Shown here: positions 1-4,560 of the stretch, piece after piece | Numbering within the stretch: the stretch's first letter is position 1 | Layout of the letters: every line of letters begins with the position of its first letter | From: an uncultured Lachnospiraceae bacterium | GTDB lineage: Bacteria; Bacillota; Clostridia; Lachnospirales; Lachnospiraceae | Assembly: GCA_948438565.1 (NCBI GenBank) | Contig: CAOJLW010000119.1 | Location: 1-6,610 of the forward strand | DNA length: 6,610 bases | Direction of reading: 5' to 3' | Notes under the pieces: model-generated | What the model was told of the DNA's origin: nothing | Databases searched by the model: none | Seen by the model: only the letters and a program-made list of their open reading frames with translations | Program-made: the position numbers and the translations under genes

Positions 1-300
1 GAGGTCTATATGGGGAGCGCAGACTGGATGCCGCGGAATTTGGACCGCCGAGTGGAAATTTTGTTTCCGGTAGAGGATGAGATTTTACAGAAGAGCGCGT
101 ACCATATTTTGGAGGTGGAGTTAAAAGACAATGTCAAAGCCCATATCCTGCGTGCGGACGGGGAATATGAAAAGGTGGACAAACGCGGTAAGGCGCTGAT
201 TAATTCACAGGATCAATTCTGTAAAGAGGTAAAGATTAAAAAGACAAAAGAAAAAGGGGCCTACCAGGATAGAGTGTTTATCCCGGCAGAACCCATGTGA
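1..300 (+). CDS. ppk1: Polyphosphate kinase 1, C-terminal fragment (5' end outside window)
   Basis: This is the last 99 codons of a polyphosphate kinase, which reversibly transfers the gamma phosphate of ATP onto inorganic polyphosphate in the cytoplasm. The frame is open from base 1, so the first ATG (base 10) is internal, not the start. The family signature GSADWMPRNLDRRVE (residues 5-19 of the fragment) is the highly conserved block of the last PPK1 catalytic domain. It is followed by the usual tail (LFPVED..., then a DNVKAH segment and a 'DGEY.KV' segment). PPK1 enzymes are about 690-720 residues, so roughly six sevenths of the gene lies upstream. The autophosphorylated histidine is not in view. 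The last ~18 codons (lysine-rich KKTKEKG, then YQDRVFIPAEPM) lie outside the conserved core and coincide with a terminator for the opposing gene. The family call is firm; activity cannot be judged from the fragment. Confidence 0.93.
   Translation, partial: EVYMGSADWMPRNLDRRVEILFPVEDEILQKSAYHILEVELKDNVKAHILRADGEYEKVDKRGKALINSQDQFCKEVKIKKTKEKGAYQDRVFIPAEPM
246..294 (-). terminator. Intrinsic terminator of the PHP gene, embedded in the 3' end of ppk1
   Basis: Read on the minus strand, the arms 294-279 and 271-256 form a 16-position stem around a 7-nt loop (278-272). There are 12 Watson-Crick pairs, three G-U pairs (at 284/266, 287/263 and 290/260) and one mismatch (291/259). The stem is followed at once by TTTTTCTTTTG (255-245) and more T-rich sequence. 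It begins 10 nt after the PHP stop codon. The three G-U pairs become A-C mismatches in the plus-strand RNA, and there is no T tract on the right-hand side, so the signal works only for leftward transcription. This is a sequence reading without a computed folding energy. Confidence 0.78.
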
Positions 301-304
301 CGGA

Positions 305-1141
305 TTATCGTAAATCGTCTAATAGCGTATAGGGGACGCAGAGTTTTCCGGTTCCAAAACCCAATCGGATGTGCGGTTTGTTGTCCCCATGGAAGTCCGA
401 ACCGCCCGAAAGCTTTAGATGATAGGCTTTTGCCAGTTGTTTGATATATCGTTCGTCGTTTGGCTGATAGGTAGAATAATAGGCCTCGATGCCGTCCAGT
501 CCGCAGGCCGTACAGTCGGCAATCAGTTCTCGCAGGCAAGCGTCGCTCAAATGGTACAGGATGGGATGCGCTAACACCGCTTTCCCGCCTGCGGCATGGA
601 TGAGTCGGACGCCGTCTGGAGGACTGATTTTTTCTCTGGGGACATAGCAGCGGCAGCCGTCGCCGATATAGTGTTCAAAGGCTTCCGCAATGGACTTGAT
701 ATAACCATGTTCCAATAAAAATTTTGCTACGTGCGCCCGGGTTAAAACGGCGTCCGGGAATTGTTGGCGCAGCGCCTCTTCGGTGATGTCAAATCCTTCT
801 TCTTGAAGTTTTTGATACATTTTTTGGTTGCGGTTGCCGCGGTTCTCGCGAAATTTGGCCAGATGGTTTAAAAGCTGTGTATTTTTTTCGTCCAAAAACA
901 ACCCGACAATGTGGATTTCTTTTTCCTGATATTCGCAGGAAAGCTCAACGCCGGGGATCAGCTCTATGCCGGCGTCTTGTGCGGCGGCCTTAGCTTCGGC
1001 GATGCCGTCTACCGTGTCGTGATCGGTCAGCGCAAAAGCGGACAGGCCGGCGTTTTGTGCGGCATATACAAGCTCCGTGGGAGTGTATGTGCCGTCGGAA
1101 GCCGTGGAATGGACGTGTAGGTCGATTTTGTCTGTATGCAT
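305..1141 (-). CDS. PHP-domain phosphoesterase (COG0613; YciV/RNase AM-like family)
   Basis: A complete 278-residue cytoplasmic metal-dependent phosphoesterase of the PHP superfamily. The metal-ligand set is intact: HVHSTASDG (His9, His11, Asp16), LTDHD (Asp40, His41), GVELS (Glu66), IHIVG (His77), LAHP (His192) and GGSDFHG (Asp249, His251). The region between about residues 85 and 185, including LTRAHVAKFLLEHGY, is the helical insertion typical of this subfamily. Characterised relatives hydrolyse 3',5'-nucleoside bisphosphates (pAp) or act as 5'-3' exoribonucleases on short RNA; which substrate this one uses cannot be read from sequence. The histidinol phosphatase and DNA polymerase PHP branches fit less well. 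The start is supported by AAGGAG 8 nt upstream. It is transcribed alone from its own promoter, divergent from the transglutaminase gene and convergent with ppk1, with only 4 bp between the two stop codons. Confidence 0.9.
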   Translation of the reverse strand: MHTDKIDLHVHSTASDGTYTPTELVYAAQNAGLSAFALTDHDTVDGIAEAKAAAQDAGIELIPGVELSCEYQEKEIHIVGLFLDEKNTQLLNHLAKFRENRGNRNQKMYQKLQEEGFDITEEALRQQFPDAVLTRAHVAKFLLEHGYIKSIAEAFEHYIGDGCRCYVPREKISPPDGVRLIHAAGGKAVLAHPILYHLSDACLRELIADCTACGLDGIEAYYSTYQPNDERYIKQLAKAYHLKLSGGSDFHGDNKPHIRLGFGTGKLCVPYTLLDDLR

Positions 1142-1149
1142 GGCAAATA

Positions 1150-1155
1150 CTCCTT
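1150..1155 (-). promoter_or_regulatory. Ribosome binding site of the PHP gene
   Basis: On the minus strand these bases read AAGGAG, 8 nt before the ATG at 1141-1139. This fixes the start of the 278-residue product. Confidence 0.8.
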
Positions 1156-1174
1156 TTTGTCAATGTTTTTGGTT

Positions 1175-1203
1175 ATTATAAGGGATGTGTGTGGGAAATG
1201 CAA
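1175..1203 (-). promoter_or_regulatory. Sigma-A type promoter for the PHP gene
   Basis: On the minus strand a perfect TATAAT -10 box (1180-1175) lies 17 bp from a TTGCAT -35 box (1203-1198; 4 of 6 consensus bases). Transcription would start near 1168, giving a short leader of about 25 nt that contains the ribosome binding site. Box match and spacing are seen directly; use is inferred. Confidence 0.68.
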
Positions 1204-1212
1204 TGGAAAAAA

Positions 1213-1242
1213 GGACTGTTGGAGAAAACAGTTGCAAAGTCC
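1213..1242. repeat. Inverted repeat between the divergent promoters, possible operator
   Basis: ACTGTT (1215-1220) and AACAGT (1227-1232) are perfect inverted arms around a 6-bp centre. A second pair, GGACT (1213-1217) and AGTCC (1238-1242), overlaps the same segment. The right arm touches the -35 box of the rightward promoter, so a bound protein could block it, while the leftward -35 box lies about 10 bp away. The arms do not match an operator I can name, and short arms like these can occur by chance. Confidence 0.3.
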
Positions 1243-1260
1243 AAATAGAAGCGATACAAT
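1232..1260 (+). promoter_or_regulatory. Sigma-A type promoter for the transglutaminase-like gene
   Basis: TTGCAA (1232-1237) and TACAAT (1255-1260) are separated by exactly 17 bp, each close to the vegetative consensus (4 and 5 of 6 bases). The expected start near 1267 gives an untranslated leader of about 46 nt ending at the ATG at 1313. It also places any ATG upstream of 1267 outside the message, supporting the choice of start codon. Confidence 0.68.
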
Positions 1261-1301
1261 AAAGAGAAATAGTTATTATAAAAAAACGATCAATCACATA
1301 T

Positions 1302-1306
1302 GGAGG
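1302..1306 (+). promoter_or_regulatory. Ribosome binding site that sets the start of the transglutaminase-like gene
   Basis: GGAGG lies 6 nt before the ATG at 1313. The reading frame stays open leftward to an ATG at 1136, but only 1313 combines a ribosome binding site with a signal peptide at the N terminus, and the earlier ATG precedes the promoter. Confidence 0.85.
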
Positions 1307-1312
1307 TATCAG

Positions 1313-4300
1313 ATGAAGAAACTATGTAGGGTATTCCTGATGTTTGCTTGTGTATGTCTATGGAATGGGTTTGCCGCTATTGGCGTCCATGCGGACGAGA
1401 TGCAGACAGGATATGTGGAATTTTCAGAGGAAGATCGATATCAGCCGAAGTATTATCAACCGCTGCATTCCGATAGGACGGCGTATCGGATGCAGGGCAG
1501 AGACGCTATGGGGCAGATACAGCAGGATCTTTTGGCCGGTTTGCAAAATCATGCAGAGTCGATTGATCTTTCCAAGTATCAGTTGAGCAAAGCGGATCTG
1601 GAATCTCTGTCAGAATGTTTTTATCAAATTTTAAACAATTGTGCGGAATTATTTTATGTGGAGGGGGCGTTTTCCTATACTTCGTCAAACAATATGATTC
1701 TCTCATTTCGTCCCAAATATTTTATGAACGAACAGCAGGCGCGGCAGACCTTACAGGAGATGGACGCCGTGGCAAAACAGGCGGTGGATCTGGTTTCCGA
1801 TCAGATGGAGGATTATGAAAAAGCGCTGGTGGTTCACGATTGGCTTGCCACTTACTGTGAATATGATTACGAAAATTTTCAGGCAAATAACGTGCCGGAT
1901 GTGTCGCATCGGCCTGACGGCGCGCTGCTTCATAAAATAGCCGTATGCGACGGCTATGCCAAGGCATATATGTATATTATGGACAATAAGCTCGGGATTC
2001 CCTGTCATGTGATCAGCAGTGACAGTATGGCTCATGCCTGGAATATGCTGCAGATTGACGGACAGTATTATCATGTGGACGTGACGTATGACGATCCGGC
2101 CTGGGACAGTATCGGACGGGTGACCCACAATAACTTCCTGCGCAGTGATCAAGGGATTCAGCAGGAGGATCACTATGGTTGGGAAAGCGCGTATACGGCG
2201 GACGACACGGCTTACGACGATGCGCTCTGGCAGGATCGGAACAGCAGGATCGTCTACTTTAACGGTTATTGGTATTATACGGAATTTTATGCTGAAAGGG
2301 TCGGAGGAGCTGTCCGGGATCCGGAGTGCCGGATTATGAAAACCGGCAATATTAAGGATGGCGGCGCTCAAAAAATTCATTCTTTTACATATTGGACAGT
2401 TGCCGGAGGGAGCCTTTATACGAGTACGTTTTCCTATCCGCAGCTTTATCGCAACAAATTGATTTTTAATGGCCCAAAAGCAATTTATAGTATGTCGCTT
2501 TTGACAGAAAAGGTTACGACTTATTATACGCCAAAGGATATACCGGCGGATACGGCGGACGCCGTTTATAGTATTTACGGTTTTAAGATTGAAGGCGACA
2601 CGATGTACTATGCCGTGCAGCCGTCGGCCAGCTTGCATAGCAGTCAAAAACCCTATATCAAATCAGCTCCATGTCCCAGGGACGCATTGTCCGGGAGTAT
2701 TGCGATTCATGGGGAGCCGCGGTATGGAGAGGTTTTGACGGCGGAGATTGCATTGGATGAAGCAGTCGGCGACGGTTTGCAGATCGTTTGGTGCCGTCAG
2801 GAAAAGAAAGACGATAAAATAAAGCTGATTGAGCTTGCACAGGGAGAAACGTATCAGGTGCAGGCGGCCGATATTGGTTATGCGCTTGTGGTTTTGGCAA
2901 TGCATGAAGATGATTCGTACGACGGATATTTAACGGAAACGTTGCCTGTGATTCAAAAAGCGGTTCCCGTGCCGCCTGCGGTTACGGAGAAATTGTATGG
3001 CGTCTATGGTCAGGCATTGTCGACAGTTACGCCGCTTCCGGCCGGGTATCGGTGGAAGGAGCCGGCAGCTGTGATGCAGGAAATAGGAAATCAGTCGTTT
3101 GCGGCGTTGTATTGTCCGGACGACGCGCTTTATGAGCAGGCGGAGACGCAGATTGTGGTTCAGGTGGCCTGTGGGGTTCATATCTGGGATGACGGTACGG
3201 TTACAAAATCCCCGACTTGTGTCCAAAAAGGAATCGAGACATATACCTGCACGGTCTGCGGCGAGAAACGGACAGAGGAAATTGCGGCAACCGGGAATCA
3301 TACCTGGGACGAAGGGACGGTGACCAAAGAGCCGACCTGTACAGCAGCAGGGACAAAGACATATACTTGTACGGTGTGCCGAAACGAGACAAAAACGGAA
3401 GCGTTGTCCGCATTAGGCCATCAGAATACAGAGAACCGCAATCAAACGGAAGCGACTTGCGTAGAAGCGGGTTATACGGGAGATACCTATTGTAAAGACT
3501 GCGGGAGCAAAATTGCAGACGGCCAGGAGATTGCGGCGACTGGGATTCATACCTGGGATGAAGGGAGCGTAATCAAAGCGCCGACCTGTACGGAACAAGG
3601 CGAAAAAACGGCGTCCTGCCTTGTATGCGGAACTAAAGAAACGCAGGAGTTGGCGGCGTTGGGGCATCAGCATACCGAGGTCAGGAATCAAAAGGCAGCG
3701 ACTTGCGCCGCGTCGGGTTATACGGGGGATACCTATTGTAAAGACTGCGGGAGTAAGGTGGCGGCTGGCCAGACGGTTGCTGCGACTGGCAACCATATAT
3801 GGGACGCCGGGACACAGACTAAGGCGCCGACCAATACGGAAAATGGGATTATGACGTATCTTTGTACGGTGTGCCAGACAGCCAGAACAGAAGCAATTCC
3901 GGCAGTTTCCGTTCCAAATGCGGGATCCAATCAGCAGACAGAGACGCTGAAAAAAGGCGGTACGTTTGAATATGGCAATTTGCTGTTTAAAGTGACCGCT
4001 GCGGGAGCCAAGAATGGAACAGTAGAATTGATAGGCGTCAAAGGAACGAAACAGCAGGTAAAAATCCCGGCGACAGTTACATTTGACGGTATTACTTATC
4101 AAGTGACTTCTATCGGAGCGAAAGCCTTAAAGAATAATAAGCATATTACCAAGCTGGTGATTGGAGCGAATGTAAAGAAAATCGGTAAGGAAGCGTTTAG
4201 TGGATGTAAAAAGTTAAAGGACATTACGATTCAGTCAAAACAATTAAAATCAGTGGGGAAAAACGCCATAAAAAATATCCATAAAAAGGCGTCTATTAAA

Positions 4301-4387
4301 TGTCCGGCCAAACAGCTGGCCGCTTATAAGAAATTGTTTTCTGCCAAAACCGGCTTTAAAAAAGCTACTATGAAATGTAAGAAATAA
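1313..4387 (+). CDS. Secreted transglutaminase-like protein with Cys-rich repeats and basic LRR-like C terminus
   Basis: A 1024-residue exported protein. Residues 1-27 are a signal peptide (MKK, hydrophobic core, probable cleavage VHA|DE); there is no lipobox. A helical stretch (about 40-160) leads into a transglutaminase-like papain-fold domain (about 160-300) with an apparently complete triad: Cys212 in AVCDGYAKAY, His241 in MAHAWNML, Asp256 in YHVDVTYDDP. Residues about 310-440 are Tyr/Trp-rich beta sequence (VYFNGYWYYT), resembling the DUF5050-like regions that follow such domains. About 463-550 ('IHGEPRYGEVLTAEI') looks like an Ig-type module, followed by another beta module (about 555-620). 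Six Cys-rich repeats cover 623-867. The C terminus (about 880-1024) is a BspA/LRR_5-like domain with 26 lysines in its last 88 residues. There is no LPXTG or SLH motif, so retention on the cell would need another route. This family includes protein crosslinkers and peptidases; the substrate is unknown. Confidence 0.9.
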   Translation: MKKLCRVFLMFACVCLWNGFAAIGVHADEMQTGYVEFSEEDRYQPKYYQPLHSDRTAYRMQGRDAMGQIQQDLLAGLQNHAESIDLSKYQLSKADLESLSECFYQILNNCAELFYVEGAFSYTSSNNMILSFRPKYFMNEQQARQTLQEMDAVAKQAVDLVSDQMEDYEKALVVHDWLATYCEYDYENFQANNVPDVSHRPDGALLHKIAVCDGYAKAYMYIMDNKLGIPCHVISSDSMAHAWNMLQIDGQYYHVDVTYDDPAWDSIGRVTHNNFLRSDQGIQQEDHYGWESAYTADDTAYDDALWQDRNSRIVYFNGYWYYTEFYAERVGGAVRDPECRIMKTGNIKDGGAQKIHSFTYWTVAGGSLYTSTFSYPQLYRNKLIFNGPKAIYSMSLLTEKVTTYYTPKDIPADTADAVYSIYGFKIEGDTMYYAVQPSASLHSSQKPYIKSAPCPRDALSGSIAIHGEPRYGEVLTAEIALDEAVGDGLQIVWCRQEKKDDKIKLIELAQGETYQVQAADIGYALVVLAMHEDDSYDGYLTETLPVIQKAVPVPPAVTEKLYGVYGQALSTVTPLPAGYRWKEPAAVMQEIGNQSFAALYCPDDALYEQAETQIVVQVACGVHIWDDGTVTKSPTCVQKGIETYTCTVCGEKRTEEIAATGNHTWDEGTVTKEPTCTAAGTKTYTCTVCRNETKTEALSALGHQNTENRNQTEATCVEAGYTGDTYCKDCGSKIADGQEIAATGIHTWDEGSVIKAPTCTEQGEKTASCLVCGTKETQELAALGHQHTEVRNQKAATCAASGYTGDTYCKDCGSKVAAGQTVAATGNHIWDAGTQTKAPTNTENGIMTYLCTVCQTARTEAIPAVSVPNAGSNQQTETLKKGGTFEYGNLLFKVTAAGAKNGTVELIGVKGTKQQVKIPATVTFDGITYQVTSIGAKALKNNKHITKLVIGANVKKIGKEAFSGCKKLKDITIQSKQLKSVGKNAIKNIHKKASIKCPAKQLAAYKKLFSAKTGFKKATMKCKK
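3179..3913 (+). repeat. Six Cys-rich protein repeats, two alternating types (A-A-B-A-B-A)
   Basis: Within the transglutaminase-like protein, type A units (HxWDxGTVTKxPTC...YTCTVC) begin at residues 623, 663, 746 and 828; type B units (HQxTExRNQ...GYTGDTYCKDCGSK) begin at 703 and 785. Units are 39-43 residues. Type A has C-x9-C-x2-C and type B has C-x10-C-x2-C, each led by His, a spacing compatible with metal binding or disulfides. The last unit has Asn for the first Cys (PTN). Similar repeats are common in surface proteins of Clostridia; their function is not established to my knowledge. Confidence 0.88.
3299..3793 (+). repeat. Tandem duplication of an A+B repeat pair (~249 and 246 bp)
   Basis: The A-B pair at 3299-3547 (residues 663-745) is followed directly by a second at 3548-3793 (residues 746-827). 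The two B units share 14 identical residues in a row (GYTGDTYCKDCGSK), and the matching DNA (about 3467-3510 and 3716-3759) is nearly identical even at synonymous sites. This points to a fairly recent duplication or gene conversion, and to a site where copy number could change by recombination. Confidence 0.75.
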
Positions 4388-4409
4388 CACACTGGTCTAT
4401 ATGTTCAGG

Positions 4410-4418
4410 TGATATTAT
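4410..4418 (+). promoter_or_regulatory. Possible extended -10 promoter for the GH84 gene
   Basis: TGA-TATTAT is an extended -10 arrangement (TGn followed by a 5-of-6 match). No good -35 box lies upstream. A start near 4425 would begin the transcript right at the first complementary arm of the leader (4426). The same bases overlap a weak candidate terminator, and read-through from the upstream gene is also possible. Confidence 0.33.
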
Positions 4419-4547
4419 TTTTCATGCAGCGGAGCGCAAAGGATGCCGAAAGAGAAAGGGGGAAGGATGACTGGTTTGGCGTCTGGCATACAATGGAATA
4501 AACTGCCGCTGCGACGTTTAAAAGGATCCAGCAATTTTTTAAATAAG

Positions 4548-4553
4548 AGGAGG
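4548..4553 (+). promoter_or_regulatory. Strong ribosome binding site of the GH84 gene
   Basis: AGGAGG, within a longer purine run, lies 7 nt before the ATG at 4561. Together with the signal peptide that follows, it fixes this start. Confidence 0.85.
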
Positions 4554-4560
4554 AGATGTA

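Larger units (their letters stand above)
4388..4560 (+). other. Intergenic region and possible structured leader before the GH84 gene
   Basis: This 173-bp gap contains two nested pairs of complementary arms: GCAGCGG (4426-4432) with CCGCTGC (4506-4512), and inside them ATGCC (4443-4447) with GGCAT (4485-4489). A weak alternative stem, GCTG (4508-4511) with CAGC (4529-4532), shares bases with the outer arm and is followed by AATTTTTT (4533-4540). No riboswitch class was recognised and no small gene is supported. The arms are short, so the structure is only a suggestion. A possible but poor terminator for the upstream gene is a bulged 5-bp stem (4390-4394 with 4406-4411) before a T-rich run (4413-4422). 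Confidence 0.35.

Noticed and set aside
348..368. CCGGTT/AATCGG hairpin as the ppk1 terminator
   Set aside because: The stem has six pairs including one G-U, a 9-nt loop and no proper T run after it, and it is within the PHP coding region.
1136..1312. Upstream extension of the transglutaminase-like frame to an ATG at 1136, adding 59 residues
   Set aside because: That ATG precedes the promoter at 1232-1260 and overlaps the start of the divergent PHP gene. The extension has no fitting ribosome binding site and would bury the signal peptide.
1751..2647. Long open frame (298 codons) on the minus strand
   Set aside because: It lies wholly antisense to the well-supported transglutaminase-like gene, has Ile/Arg-rich composition typical of an antisense shadow, and shows no recognisable domain.
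3179..3913. Regularly spaced repeats resembling an array such as CRISPR
   Set aside because: The units are about 120 bp, in frame, and encode a clear protein repeat; there is no short direct repeat with unique spacers.
3413..4102. Open frame of 229 codons on the minus strand
   Set aside because: It is antisense to the Cys-rich repeats; its internal similarity simply mirrors the repeats on the coding strand.
4305..4322. Perfect 6-bp hairpin CGGCCA-N6-TGGCCG as a terminator
   Set aside because: It lies more than 60 bp inside the coding region and is not followed directly by a T tract.
4476..4494. TTGGCG and TACAAT as a promoter for the GH84 gene
   Set aside because: The boxes are only 7 bp apart, and no acceptable -35 box is found 16-18 bp upstream of TACAAT.
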